Below, piece after piece: positions 29,036 to 39,077 of a stretch of 64,000 nt of DNA; position 1 is the first letter of the stretch; every line of letters starts with the position of its first letter. Source of the stretch: Gracilaria domingensis (Eukaryota > Rhodophyta > Florideophyceae > Gracilariales > Gracilariaceae); contig VCMS01000130.1 of assembly GCA_022539475.1 (NCBI GenBank), forward strand, positions 224,229 to 288,228, read 5' to 3'. Made by a program: the position numbers and the translations under genes. The notes under the pieces are model-generated. The model worked only from the letters and a program-made list of their open reading frames with translations, ran no database searches and was not told where the DNA came from.

Positions 29036-30268
29036 TCATTCATCATCCTCACCGCTTTCGTCTTCGTGCGCCGGTACCAAGTCGTCGAACTCATGAGCGT
29101 TATGCACGGTGTTTTCATTGTCGGCAAAATGTCTCTTTGAAAACAGGGATCGAACTCTGGATCCACGACGAGTAGTCCCATCTTGAGCGTCCTCACCTGG
29201 GGCGGCTGCCGTTCCAGCCGCGGTCAAACCGTTCTTGCGAAGTCTTCTACGCGCTCGAAGCTCCTGAAACGCATGTCGGCGCTCGCTTTTCTCGACCCGA
29301 TTTAGGACGGCAACCAAGATGGTGATATTATCCGTCGACCCACTTCCCATTGCAAACTGTGACAATCCTTTTGCCACTTTGTTTGCGCCCTTCCCTCTTT
29401 GGAGCATGCCATATGCTATCACTAAGATGAGGTCGTTTTGCAGCGTCGGAATCCATAAACCATCTGTAGCAACAACGAGAACCACCTCTTGACCATCGAG
29501 TTTCCTACTTGATATATCGGGCGTGGATATTAACAGTTGGTCGCCGTAAAGTTTGTCGGATCGATTGAAACGAACTTGATTTCTGTACTTCTTAAATTCA
29601 TGATCGCCTATTGTTCGACTCATATCCAAATCTCCATTGAGTCTGTTACGCAAGACAACTCCTCCGTTGCTTTCGATGCGCTGTCTTTCGAGTGGATTTG
29701 TACAGTTATGATCGGTGGTCAGCTGTAATGGGTCTAGAGGTGTATTATCAGAAGTTGACTTCAACCCAAGAACGGCACGTGAATCTCCTACATTTGCTGT
29801 GTACAAGAAACCGTCCTTCAGAACGACGGCGCATAGGGTTGTTCCAGCAAACTGTCGCGTACTATCAGTAATCTTCAAGCTATCGTTCTCCAACTGCGCA
29901 ACCACGTTGCTCAAAGCAGTTGTCATAGCAGGGTCTGCTTCCTCTCGCTCGATGTTAGGTTCGCTCCATGCAGGATGTTTTTGCAAGTACGGCAAGAAAC
30001 TCGTGGCGCAATGATGCGAGATAAGATGTCCATTGTGCGGTCGCCCATGTCCATCAAACACCGCCAACACGGTAGCATGTTCATCGGAATAGCAAACATA
30101 CCGGTCATGTTGATAGTCAAAGGCTCTACCACGAGTCCCGGGCGTGATGAAACTTCCAACCTGGGGAAACTCGGCTTGCGGCTGTTGATCAGACTGCTTG
30201 TCCATGACCGCCGAAATTCCCGCGAGGCGGTGCGACGAACTTCTGCTGAATGCTGCGATACTTAACAT
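29036..30268 (-). CDS. PP2C-family protein phosphatase (first of pair)
   Basis: This 410-residue metal-dependent Ser/Thr phosphatase has the classic motifs in order: VFDGHG (about 70), AGTTLCAVV, TANVGDSRAVL, TTDHN, SRTIGD, VVATDGLW and STDNITILVA. The metal-binding aspartates in VFDGHG, ATDGLW and TDNI are present, so it should be active with Mn or Mg. The N-terminal 21 residues before a second ATG are Ser/Arg-rich and could be a targeting peptide. The C-terminal 90 residues are basic, then acidic, ending in EDDE, with no catalytic motif. It lies 318 bp from a second PP2C gene on the same strand, but the two are quite diverged. Confidence 0.88.
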   Translation of the reverse strand: MLSIAAFSRSSSHRLAGISAVMDKQSDQQPQAEFPQVGSFITPGTRGRAFDYQHDRYVCYSDEHATVLAVFDGHGRPHNGHLISHHCATSFLPYLQKHPAWSEPNIEREEADPAMTTALSNVVAQLENDSLKITDSTRQFAGTTLCAVVLKDGFLYTANVGDSRAVLGLKSTSDNTPLDPLQLTTDHNCTNPLERQRIESNGGVVLRNRLNGDLDMSRTIGDHEFKKYRNQVRFNRSDKLYGDQLLISTPDISSRKLDGQEVVLVVATDGLWIPTLQNDLILVIAYGMLQRGKGANKVAKGLSQFAMGSGSTDNITILVAVLNRVEKSERRHAFQELRARRRLRKNGLTAAGTAAAPGEDAQDGTTRRGSRVRSLFSKRHFADNENTVHNAHEFDDLVPAHEDESGEDDE

Positions 30269-30586
30269 ATTTAACCAACTGTCTGAAGGAGTGACGTGGA
30301 ATACTTCTCAAGTGCGATGCGTTTTGGCGGGGCTACGAAATGTGAACATGGGCCTTGTGGACATGCTTCTCTCACGCGTCACTGGGGCTGAACGCCTGGC
30401 AAAGAGGCGTTATTTTGGAATACAGGGAAGGCGCACTGTAGCCTTCTTTTTATACTTTCGGTTGACGAACGTTCTCGTCCAGGGCTCCTCCAGTTGTTTA
30501 CCCGTGCGAAGGAGCTATCTGTGGAATCTACATTATAAGTTAAACCCCTATTATCTCTACAGCTACGAAAAACAATACTGCCCAAG
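30269..30586. other. Spacer between the two PP2C genes
   Basis: This 318-bp spacer presumably holds the promoter of the first PP2C gene and the 3' end of the second. A cluster of short ORFs here is not convincing. Confidence 0.4.
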
Positions 30587-31702
30587 TCAATACAAAGTGC
30601 TCAACGAGCGTGACTGCCATACGTCAACAAATCGTCCGCGCATGCCCGCAAACCTTCCAACCTGCGGCTTCCTTCCAAACCTGCTTCGGGAACCAAACGC
30701 ACGCCATTCTGATACGTTATCATAATTAAGTCGCTGTGTAGGCGTGTCAACAGAGCCGTCGCTCACGTCCTCTAACTTTGTGAAAGGGTCATACACACGT
30801 CGTGATCTTCTCAACCTGGATGAAAACAGTGCGTCATAAACCTGATCATAAGGCCATAAGAACGTAACCAACGCCGTTACGTTATCCTTGCTTCCCTTCG
30901 AGATAGCTTTGCTGACGATGTGTCTCGCAATGGACTCTGCGCTCATTCGCTTTGAAATTTGCTTTCGAACCAATTTCATCACTTGCTGGTTGCCAAGCTT
31001 GTTCCAAACTCCGTCCGAGGCGATTATGCAAACAAGGTCACTTACGTCGACAGAAAAGCATTCAACGTCTGGCTCAGCTATGAAAAGCTCCTCGCCGAAG
31101 CGCTTTGGCTTGGCATCCATGCCCGGGAAACGTGTGATGTTGCGGTGAGCTTTCAAGTCGTCATCTCCAATCGCTCTGGACATTGAGATATATCCGTTCA
31201 ACATGCCGCCCACGATGAGTCCACCCGCGCGCTCGATGCGATGTCGCTCGCGCGGAAGGTCGCAACGATGGTCCATGGACAGCTGTTTGACGTCATCCGG
31301 GCGGATGACAACGGCTCTGGAATCGCCGACGTTGACGCAGTACACAAGGTCATAGACGCGCACCAAGGCGCACAAGGTGCTGCCCGCGTAGATTCTTGCG
31401 GCGGACGTGGCTTGAATGGCGGAGCGATCAAGGTCTAAGACTGCGTTTCTGAGGGCGGGCAACATGCTCTGCGGCTGATACAGGCGTGCGACATGACGAT
31501 GAAGAAGGGCAGGGAATGTGTCTGTGATGTGCTGCGACACGATATGGCCTGTTTGCGACTGGCCGTGTCCGTCCGCCACAAGATACAGGGAGCGGTTGGC
31601 ACGGTGGTGGATAAGATGGCGGTCATGTTGGTACGGCGCCCTTCCATTGGTGGAGTAAGCTGCGGAGGGGTACTGATAGTGCGGCGAAGGTATGTGAGGC
31701 AT
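30587..31702 (-). CDS. PP2C-family protein phosphatase (second of pair)
   Basis: This 371-residue phosphatase has motifs matching its neighbour: LVADGHG (about 45), AGSTLCALV, CVNVGDSRAVV, SMDHRCD, SRAIGDDD, IIASDGVW and SKDNVTALVTF. The first motif reads VADGHG rather than VFDGHG, and the metal aspartates are kept. The short N-terminal part is His/Tyr/Pro-rich. The C-terminal 90 residues are Arg/Ser-rich. I use the ATG at 31702; the frame is open 18 codons upstream but only from a GTG. Adjacent placement and a shared motif layout suggest an old tandem duplication. The gene is divergent from the FG-GAP gene. Confidence 0.87.
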   Translation of the reverse strand: MPHIPSPHYQYPSAAYSTNGRAPYQHDRHLIHHRANRSLYLVADGHGQSQTGHIVSQHITDTFPALLHRHVARLYQPQSMLPALRNAVLDLDRSAIQATSAARIYAGSTLCALVRVYDLVYCVNVGDSRAVVIRPDDVKQLSMDHRCDLPRERHRIERAGGLIVGGMLNGYISMSRAIGDDDLKAHRNITRFPGMDAKPKRFGEELFIAEPDVECFSVDVSDLVCIIASDGVWNKLGNQQVMKLVRKQISKRMSAESIARHIVSKAISKGSKDNVTALVTFLWPYDQVYDALFSSRLRRSRRVYDPFTKLEDVSDGSVDTPTQRLNYDNVSEWRAFGSRSRFGRKPQVGRFAGMRGRFVDVWQSRSLSTLY

Positions 31703-32548
31703 TGCGTGGTGGCTAACGCGCGAAGCAGGCGCGGGCAGGGCAGAGGGTCCGCGCACACACGGGAATAGCGGTGGGTCGTGAACTGCGGGGAGTTGTTGAC
31801 TATGCGTGGGCGGGCGGTACGTGTGTGGTTGCTCGTGACGAAGAGCATCCGCACTCGAGACCGCCTTTGCGGGCGTGGCGCGTGCGAAGCACCGCCGACG
31901 CGGCGCGCTCGCGCGCTGCGTGTGCCCGACTGCAACACGGCGTCACGTGAGTGCCGGCCTCCTACAGCGTGGCGCTGCCGCGTGTGTGGCTCACCGCGCA
32001 GGCGCCTCCCCTCACGCCGCCGCCGCGCCCGTCTCGCCGCGGAGGCGGACCCCCGTCGAGCGAACCGCAGCGCGCAACGTGTGTTGCGTGGCCACGGCGA
32101 CGCCGTATGCCACGTCTGGCGCCCGGCATATGAGAAGAACGTGCTCGACACGCTCGCGCCTTCCCGACTTCCGCTGCCGGCACAGCAGGACCCGGTTTAC
32201 ACTGCCTTTGCCGGAATGCCAACGGCTGTCCGCAAACCAGTGACAAATCAATTCGGCACTGTTTCTCTTTATGCGCTCCGCAACCGCGCATATGCTGTCG
32301 AATCGAGATCTCCATTGTAAACAATCTGCACATGCACGGTCTTGCAAGTCTGTCTCGATAATGTCCTTTTGTCATTGTTATTCCACGCGTTCTTTATTAT
32401 AGATGCGTTACTTGTACCGCCTTCGCATCACGCAATCTCGCCATATATAAACATCTCTTCATACTGCAAGCTTCATCCGCGCCCCCGTCCTCACGACTCA
32501 CCTGCACGCAACTAACCACTTCCCCCGCTTCAAAAAAACTGCGCACAA
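31703..32548. promoter_or_regulatory. Divergent GC-rich region with TATA box
   Basis: This is 846 bp between the head-to-head PP2C and FG-GAP genes. The middle (31850-32110) is extremely GC-rich with repeated GCGCGC and CGCCGC runs. The right part is AT-rich and holds a clear TATA element (CCATATATAA, 32441-32450) about 100 bp before the FG-GAP start codon. The long overlapping ORFs on both strands here reflect GC-rich composition rather than genes. Confidence 0.5.
32443..32450 (+). promoter_or_regulatory. TATA box of the FG-GAP gene
   Basis: ATATATAA lies 99 bp upstream of the ATG at 32549. The intervening leader is C/A-rich, which suits a transcription start near 32475. Confidence 0.55.
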
Positions 32549-34078
32549 ATGAGTCTGCTTTACTATATTTCTTCACTCCAGCTGCTGCTGCTTCTTTTTT
32601 CCGAGCATCATGTGGCCGCAGTATCTCCCCCAGTCTTCACCGAAGTCACCAGCGCCGCTGGAATCCTCAATCCCTTCGGAAACGCCAAGAAATACGGAGG
32701 CCCAGCTGTCGTCGATTTGGACAGGGACGGCTTACCGGATCTGCTATTCTGTCATCATGACACCACCTTCACTGAATTGTACTTCAACGAAGGTGACGGA
32801 ACCTTCACCAAGCCCCACTGGGGAGTTTACCACGACTCGCACGGTTTCGTAGCCTACCCCGTTTCGCCGTGGGAAAAGACAATGAGATTCACTCTTTCTG
32901 TGGGAGGAAACTATGGCAGAGAACCTTTAAGCCCTCTCATGTACCAAGTGAACCCAAACAATCGTTCGATTACATTGGTCACAGAAGAGGCTGGAATCAC
33001 AGTGTTTGGTGGTAGGGGACGTACTGCTGTCTACCTCGACCTTTCTAAGGGTGCACATCCATACTGGCCAGACGTAATTTTCACAAACGGTTTGGCTTTA
33101 GAAGGCCCCAGTCAGTTTGCCTACGAGAACGTTGGCCAACTGAAGTTTGCCCCTCGTTTTTTGAGGGGCGATTATCACAATAGTGTCAACGCCTTGGCTG
33201 TTGTAACTGATATCGACGGTGATGGCATTATGGAACTTATCGCTTATTGGGAGCTAAGGGTGTACAAAATCACCGCCGCGTTCACTCTCACTGAGATTAC
33301 GGAAGACGTCCTGCCGCCTGAGTTACTAGTTGGGCTAAACCAGAAGGCTGTCCTGGCTGTTGCTGAAATCGACTATGACGGGGATGGTGATATGGATCTT
33401 TATATCGCGAGGGCTCGTGTTGGAAGATGGATGCCAGATGTCGTTTACGAGGATTACTTGTTAGAGAACCATAATGGCCGATACTATGACGTGAGTGAAC
33501 GAGTTGGGATTCCCCGCGGTCTGGCCTCGCGAGGTGTGAGCGTCGGCGATTTTGATAACAATGGTCGGATGGACATTTACGTAACCCAGTATGAAGGCAA
33601 TGACGTGGTGTTGATGAACAACGGAGACGGCACGTTTAGCAGTTTCCCAGGAATAACTCACGCACCCACCACCCGCGGAGATCATGCTGTGGCTGTGGAC
33701 CTTGACATGGATGGAAACGTGGACCTTGTCATGAGTGAAGGCGATCAAGACGACGTCGCTCTCGGCGGGAAGTTCAGGATATTCAAGAATGTGTTGTCAA
33801 GTAATGGAAATTATATCCACGTTCGTGTTGGGAATCCTTGGGATAGAAGTTGCACGCCATTGAATGCGGTTGTGTTTGTGAAAGCTGGGGACCTTCGGAT
33901 GTGGCGACGAGTTGGCTCTCCGGGTGATTCTGTATCGCACTCGTACATGGAGACGCTACATTTCGGACTGGGTGGTCGAGCTAAGGCGGATGTGGTTTAC
34001 GTTAAATATACCAATGGGTATGTTGTGTCTAGGGAAAATGTGATGCATGGACAGACTGCTGTCTTGGGACTTCTATGA
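32549..34078 (+). CDS. Secreted FG-GAP/VCBS repeat protein, ASPIC-like end
   Basis: This 509-residue protein has an N-terminal signal peptide (LLYYISSLQLLLLLFSEHH, cleavage near residue 24). It contains at least five calcium-type loops of the FG-GAP/VCBS beta-propeller: DLDRDGLPD, DIDGDGIME, DYDGDGDMD, DFDNNGRMD and DLDMDGNVD. The C-terminal 90 residues (NYIHVRVGN ... LHFGLGG) resemble the ASPIC/UnbV domain that follows such propellers in CRTAC1-like proteins. It is probably extracellular or cell-surface and calcium-binding, with a role in adhesion or the matrix. No enzymatic function is implied. It is a single exon, and the first ATG is used. Confidence 0.85.
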   Translation: MSLLYYISSLQLLLLLFSEHHVAAVSPPVFTEVTSAAGILNPFGNAKKYGGPAVVDLDRDGLPDLLFCHHDTTFTELYFNEGDGTFTKPHWGVYHDSHGFVAYPVSPWEKTMRFTLSVGGNYGREPLSPLMYQVNPNNRSITLVTEEAGITVFGGRGRTAVYLDLSKGAHPYWPDVIFTNGLALEGPSQFAYENVGQLKFAPRFLRGDYHNSVNALAVVTDIDGDGIMELIAYWELRVYKITAAFTLTEITEDVLPPELLVGLNQKAVLAVAEIDYDGDGDMDLYIARARVGRWMPDVVYEDYLLENHNGRYYDVSERVGIPRGLASRGVSVGDFDNNGRMDIYVTQYEGNDVVLMNNGDGTFSSFPGITHAPTTRGDHAVAVDLDMDGNVDLVMSEGDQDDVALGGKFRIFKNVLSSNGNYIHVRVGNPWDRSCTPLNAVVFVKAGDLRMWRRVGSPGDSVSHSYMETLHFGLGGRAKADVVYVKYTNGYVVSRENVMHGQTAVLGLL

Positions 34079-35025
34079 TATACTCTCGTCTTTGATAGAA
34101 AGAACAATGTATTTGTACTTACTACGCTGGCCACCACTGCGAAGGGCTTGTGTCACGTTGCAATGATTCTCTTATCATTCAACCAAACAAAAGAGTGGAA
34201 GTAAGTCAATCCACAAGGTGGACATTTTGTTTTGCAAGACACACAATCCCTTTGCTTTCGCCATAATCTCCATCACCTTGCGCTCTACTCTCAGCATACA
34301 ACAGCAAAACCTTCCTCCCAAACAGAAGAGATGACATGCATGATAGATCATGGGCTGCTCGAGTCATGTTGCAGAACTTGAGAAGCTTTTCTCCATCAAA
34401 AGAAGATATTATGTGCATAACAACCAATGATCAACGTAGGGGAGATGATGGACAGCACTAACTTGTCTCATATTCCCAAAGAAAAGAGGTCAGAGGGTAG
34501 CGAAGACAACACGTCTGGAACTATTGTTGAACTAAAGCTGCCTACTAGGCGGTTGTGCATTCGTCAACTGAATTTCTAGCTGCTCGTGTGTACTTGCATG
34601 AAGAGCAAAGCGGGGGATAGGAATTTTGGTCATTGGCGGGTCCACTGGTCCAACTCGCCACTTCTCGTACTCGAGTGCGGATGGTGCATGAAGCAGTTAT
34701 GATAGACACATCAGAACTTGGGGTGCCGAATGAGAACGCTGAAATTGGAAATTCAGGCGGTATAACATTTCGTCTTGCAAGGATTTTTATCAGTTGATAA
34801 GGGTGTGGCGCAAGAGTTCGAAAAAAGGCAACCTGAAAAACCGCAAACGCCATAGTTGCGAGACGATTCTGTTCGGGATGCAATTGCTTACCGCAGGACT
34901 AACTTTTATGTTCTTGGCCGTGAGTTGAGGAAACTCGGAATCAACAGTATACAACGATAGTATGACTATCTCGCTAACTACAAGGGTAAGACAAGCTGAC
35001 TTATAACACAGAAGGCGAAAGCGAG
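34079..35025. other. Intergenic, convergent 3' ends
   Basis: This is 947 bp between convergent genes. It is AT-rich with short ORFs only, and nothing is recognised. Confidence 0.4.
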
Positions 35026-36183
35026 CTAAGTAAGCGGTGCGCAGCTTTCTACGATAGACTGCCTATCGCTCGTAACATCAATAGCAAATCGCCCAAACTC
35101 GTCAAGATGATACCAGCGATCACTGAACGAAAAGCCCGGCCGACTTGAAGTATACACCATGTAAGTGGGTTTGGTAATCTGTAACATAGCTGTGGCAAAC
35201 GCACTGCTGCTCGAAACAAATGTGCATCGACAGCTCTCCAAGCGCGAAACCACAGTTTGCAAGTCCTCGAAATTACTGAAAACGTGCGGCTCATAAAGTT
35301 GTCGCAACTCGTCCTCGTAGTTTGTCTCGGTAACCAATACCACTTTGCCTCCCCTTTCCTTCACCTGCCTCAGAATGGGTACTGTGAGTTCCTCATCAAT
35401 AGCATGCTTATTTCCTTCTCCAGAGCGTATTATATCCTCAATATCGCCGCCACGTCGCAGCACACAAACATCATTCTTCTCAATCTGTGGACGTGTCTCA
35501 AACTTGGTAAAGGAAGTGACGAGATCTTGGGTATGCTTGAGACACATTCTGGGATGCGCGATGTACTTTGAGACGCTAAGTGAATTGCATCCATGAAATA
35601 TTCGCAGTCGACGCAGCCACGCGGTAAAATCGTAGCTGTCACATTCCTCGACGATGTCGACAAGGAACTTGCGTACGTTGAAGGTGACGTTACAAGGGAC
35701 TCGCATTGAGTCAGGGAACGGCTGCTGAATGTCAAGGTAGCGGCTCATGTTGTAACCGTGTCCCGTGAAGTTGTCATTCATGGTAATGCGGGCGCCTGTG
35801 ACATTGGCGAGCATGAGAATGGGCTTCAACCCAGACAAGACGGCGCCAATACCCTCAATTTTCACAGCAGAAGGCTCCAAATATATCTCGAGTGGCCCGG
35901 AAGAGAGCGTTGAAGATGGGGGCTGAATGATGGGAGGCGAAACCGGGGCATCAGGAGCATCCTGAGCATCAGCAGCAACAGGGGCAGCAGGGGCAACGAG
36001 ATAGACAGGAGTAGCAGGAGTAACTTGACGGGCAGCTTGCAGGCGAACTGCTGTAAAATACGGGGACAGAGAGGTGCGGGACTGACCGAAATTGTAGCCA
36101 AACAAAAAGACGGCAAACAACAGCACGCAACGGATGTATAAAGAAGATGAGAAGCAAGGGGTTGATGTAGCAACGACGGCCAT
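35026..36183 (-). CDS. Type II membrane protein, possible Golgi glycosyltransferase
   Basis: The product is 385 residues. A short cytosolic N-terminus is followed by one hydrophobic anchor (about 14-34, SLYIRCVLLFAVFLFGYNFG). A Pro/Ala-rich stem (about 50-95) leads to a globular domain with several Asn-x-Ser/Thr sites (NVTG, NFTG, NMSR, NVTF) and spaced cysteines. This is the plan of Golgi glycosyltransferases and sulfotransferases. CVLRRGGDIED near 240 recalls the H-x-R-R-G-D loop of fucosyltransferase-like folds, but with changes, so the family is not secure. A role in building sulfated or complex wall polysaccharides would suit an alga; that is inference. It is divergent from the acetyl-CoA synthetase gene. 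Confidence 0.6.
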   Translation of the reverse strand: MAVVATSTPCFSSSLYIRCVLLFAVFLFGYNFGQSRTSLSPYFTAVRLQAARQVTPATPVYLVAPAAPVAADAQDAPDAPVSPPIIQPPSSTLSSGPLEIYLEPSAVKIEGIGAVLSGLKPILMLANVTGARITMNDNFTGHGYNMSRYLDIQQPFPDSMRVPCNVTFNVRKFLVDIVEECDSYDFTAWLRRLRIFHGCNSLSVSKYIAHPRMCLKHTQDLVTSFTKFETRPQIEKNDVCVLRRGGDIEDIIRSGEGNKHAIDEELTVPILRQVKERGGKVVLVTETNYEDELRQLYEPHVFSNFEDLQTVVSRLESCRCTFVSSSSAFATAMLQITKPTYMVYTSSRPGFSFSDRWYHLDEFGRFAIDVTSDRQSIVESCAPLT

Positions 36184-36914
36184 GTTGAAGGAGCAGATTC
36201 AAGCTCTACGAGCTCACGCAGGCGATGAGCGCTGAGAAGCTGCCGCGGGCAGCACCGAGCGGGCTGATGAGGGAATTGATGAGGGTCCGGTAAGCAGGGG
36301 AAGCGGGCACTCGCTTCCTTGTACAGCTTGTAGAAATAGTGGAAGGCAGCGTGTGACATGTCGTAGCGCTGGAGGCGTCATCTATCAGGGCTTGGCGAGC
36401 GTGCGTTTGTTGCGTGCGCGGGCGCTCGGCGCGCAGCGACCGTTCGATCGGCAGTTGGGACGCGGTGGCACCGCGCACGCGCGCTGCGCGTGGCGAGCGG
36501 CAGGAAGAGGAAGGTTAATTGACATAGAGGCACGGATGCGGTGGTTTTTCAGATTAATGCCCGCGCTGTAAGGGCACGGCTGTACAGCCGCTGTACGCAC
36601 TGTGCGCCCGCGAAGGCGCGTCGCGCGTAGCGCAGAGCCGCGACGTGTGCCTGGCGCGTGCCTTGCTCTTCACTGCATTGCTTACAGAGCGATGCACTTG
36701 TGCGTCACGAGCAAGCACGCGTGAGGCGCCGGTACGCGCGCCGGTGCCGCATTAATTTAATGGCGCCACGGGGCGCGCCGCGGCGAGATCTTTTGCGCGG
36801 CACGGGTGAGCGCGCGCTTTTCAGCTCGCACTACACCTTCGCCCCGTAGAAAGGGGGAGTGCCCGCGCAGCGCTCCCCAACTGCGTCAACCGACGCGCGC
36901 CGCGACGCACAAGA
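36184..36914. promoter_or_regulatory. Divergent GC-rich intergenic region
   Basis: This is 731 bp between two head-to-head start codons. It is strongly GC-rich with many GCGCGC, CGCGCC and GCACGC strings (36410-36500, 36600-36910). It probably holds both promoters. ORFs in it are composition artefacts. Confidence 0.45.
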
Positions 36915-39077
36915 ATGCTGTGCTTCTCCACGGCCCTTGCGTTGAATCCCCGCCGCCACCAGCCCCTTCTGCACTCGGCGCACCGCGCGCACGTGTCCGT
37001 CATGAACCTCGTCAAGTCGCGCGCAGAACGCGCGCATCCCATCAACGCCGTTGCCCTGGCCACCCCGCACATCCCCGACCTGCACACGTATCAGCAGTTG
37101 TACAAGCGCTCCGTCGCCGATCCCGGCGCGTTTTGGAGCGACGTTGCGCAGGCCTTCACTTGGAACGGCGAGCAACCCGCGGACGGGTCGTCGAGTGCGC
37201 CCGATGTGTTCGCGTACAACTTTGACCCCGCCGCCGCCGATGGCGTGCATGTGTCCTTCTTGAAGAATCGCTTTACAAATGTGTGTTACAACGCGCTGGA
37301 TCGATGGCTGCTCGACCCTGCAAAGGCAAACTCCGTCGCCTTTTACTGCGAGGGGAATGAGCCTGGACGCAGCACAGTCGTCACTTTTCAGCAGTTTTCA
37401 GACATGGTGCAGCGCTTTGCGAATGTGTTGAAGCACCAGTTCAACGTCAAGAAGGGCGATGTTGTCATCCTGTACATGCCCATGATCCCTCAACTGCCCG
37501 CTGCGATGCTTGCGTGCGCCCGCATCGGCGCCGTGCACTCCGTCGTGTTTGGTGGCTTTAGCGCAGAGGCCTTGGCCGGTCGTATCATAGATAGCGAGTC
37601 CGCGGTGCTTGTCGTCACGGAGAGCGTTGGCAGAGGCGCGAAGACCATCAATCTCAAGTCTATTTCCGATCAAGCCATACGCATTGCTTCCAAGTCGGGA
37701 CATGATGTCAAGTATCAGGTCGTTACGAAGAGACCTGGTACTCATAAGACTGATCCCTCGTTACTAGAGGCTCCTCGCGATGTCGATTGGGATGCCGCTT
37801 TGGCAAATGCTCAGCCGACCTGTCCTGTTGAATGGGTCGAGAGTGAGCATCCGCTGTTTGTTCTATATACCAGCGGTAGTACCGGAAAGCCCAAAGGCGT
37901 AGTTCACACTACTGCTGGATATATGATTTACGCAGCCACAACCTTTAAATATACTTTTGATTATCAACCCGATGACGTGTTCTTTTCAACTTCAGACTGC
38001 GGATGGATTACAGGACATTCCTATGTCACTTACGGTCCGCTTCTTAATGGTGCAACACAAGTCTTATATGAGGGTGTTCCTAATTACCCCACACCTGCCC
38101 GTCTTTGGCAAATCGTTGAGCAATATAAGGTGGCGCAACTGTACACTGCTCCAACCGTCATCCGCGCGTTGAAAGGAGCAAAAGCTCCGGCTGCCACTGA
38201 CACGAATCCAACCCCTTCCAGTTCTGATTGGGTGACTGCTTATGATCGATCCAGTCTACGCGTGCTTGGTACCGTCGGAGAACCGATCAACCCAGAGGCT
38301 TGGTTGTGGTATTATGATGTCGTGGGTGATAAGAAATGTGCCATTGTTGATACTTGGTGGCAAACCGAGACCGGCGGTCATTGCATTACGCCGTTGCCAA
38401 TTCCAGGCTTGCCGCTGAAACCGGGTTGTGCAATGATGCCGTTTTTCGGAATTGAACCTGCGCTTGTGAATGGAGAGGGTCAGGAGCTAGAAGGTCCCGC
38501 AGAAGGCTTCCTCGTGATTAAGAAGGCATGGCCTTCGACGCTGCGCACCGTGTACCGTGACCATAAACGCATGGAAGACACGTACTTTTCTCGATTCCCG
38601 GGCTATTATATGACTGGTGATGGAGCTCGTCGTGATGCCGATGGTCATTATTGGCTTACTGGTCGAGTGGATGATCTTTTGAATGTTAGTGGGCATCGAA
38701 TTGGAACGGCGGAAGTTGAGTCGGCCCTGGTGTTACATGACGCTGTGGCCGAGGCAGCCGTTGTTGGAGTCCCGCACGATGTGAAGGGAGAAGCGTTGTA
38801 TGCATATGTGTCACTTATGAGTGGCATTGAGACTAGCGAGGAACTACGAAAGTCTATTCGCATGTGTGTGAGAACTGAGATCGGACCGTTTGCTGCTCCA
38901 GATACGATTCAATGGGCACCGGCGCTTCCAAAGACTCGCTCTGGAAAGATCATGCGTAGAATCTTGAGAAAGATAGCCACCAATGGTCATGATACGGTCC
39001 GAGAAGACCTGGGTGACACGAGTACTTTGACAGATCCTGGTGTGATTGATCTTTTGCTGTCGACGTATGGCAAATAG
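36915..39077 (+). CDS. Acetyl-CoA synthetase (AMP-forming)
   Basis: This 720-residue enzyme joins acetate, ATP and CoA to acetyl-CoA through acetyl-AMP. The adenylate-forming core is complete: TSGSTGKPKG (319-328), the WQTETGGHCITP block, YYMTGD, the hinge segment GRVDDLLNVSGHRIGT and the C-terminal SGKIMRR with catalytic Lys678. The tail is slightly longer than the usual 650-residue form because of an N-terminal extension (about 1-45, RRHQPLLHSAHRAH...) that could direct it to plastid or mitochondrion. An in-frame ATG at 37002 would remove 29 of these residues. It supplies acetyl-CoA for fatty-acid synthesis or salvages acetate. Single exon. Confidence 0.95.
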   Translation: MLCFSTALALNPRRHQPLLHSAHRAHVSVMNLVKSRAERAHPINAVALATPHIPDLHTYQQLYKRSVADPGAFWSDVAQAFTWNGEQPADGSSSAPDVFAYNFDPAAADGVHVSFLKNRFTNVCYNALDRWLLDPAKANSVAFYCEGNEPGRSTVVTFQQFSDMVQRFANVLKHQFNVKKGDVVILYMPMIPQLPAAMLACARIGAVHSVVFGGFSAEALAGRIIDSESAVLVVTESVGRGAKTINLKSISDQAIRIASKSGHDVKYQVVTKRPGTHKTDPSLLEAPRDVDWDAALANAQPTCPVEWVESEHPLFVLYTSGSTGKPKGVVHTTAGYMIYAATTFKYTFDYQPDDVFFSTSDCGWITGHSYVTYGPLLNGATQVLYEGVPNYPTPARLWQIVEQYKVAQLYTAPTVIRALKGAKAPAATDTNPTPSSSDWVTAYDRSSLRVLGTVGEPINPEAWLWYYDVVGDKKCAIVDTWWQTETGGHCITPLPIPGLPLKPGCAMMPFFGIEPALVNGEGQELEGPAEGFLVIKKAWPSTLRTVYRDHKRMEDTYFSRFPGYYMTGDGARRDADGHYWLTGRVDDLLNVSGHRIGTAEVESALVLHDAVAEAAVVGVPHDVKGEALYAYVSLMSGIETSEELRKSIRMCVRTEIGPFAAPDTIQWAPALPKTRSGKIMRRILRKIATNGHDTVREDLGDTSTLTDPGVIDLLLSTYGK

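Noticed and set aside
31435-32375. Several 100-240-codon ORFs on both strands
   Set aside because: Composition artefacts of the GC-rich divergent promoter and shadows of the second PP2C gene.
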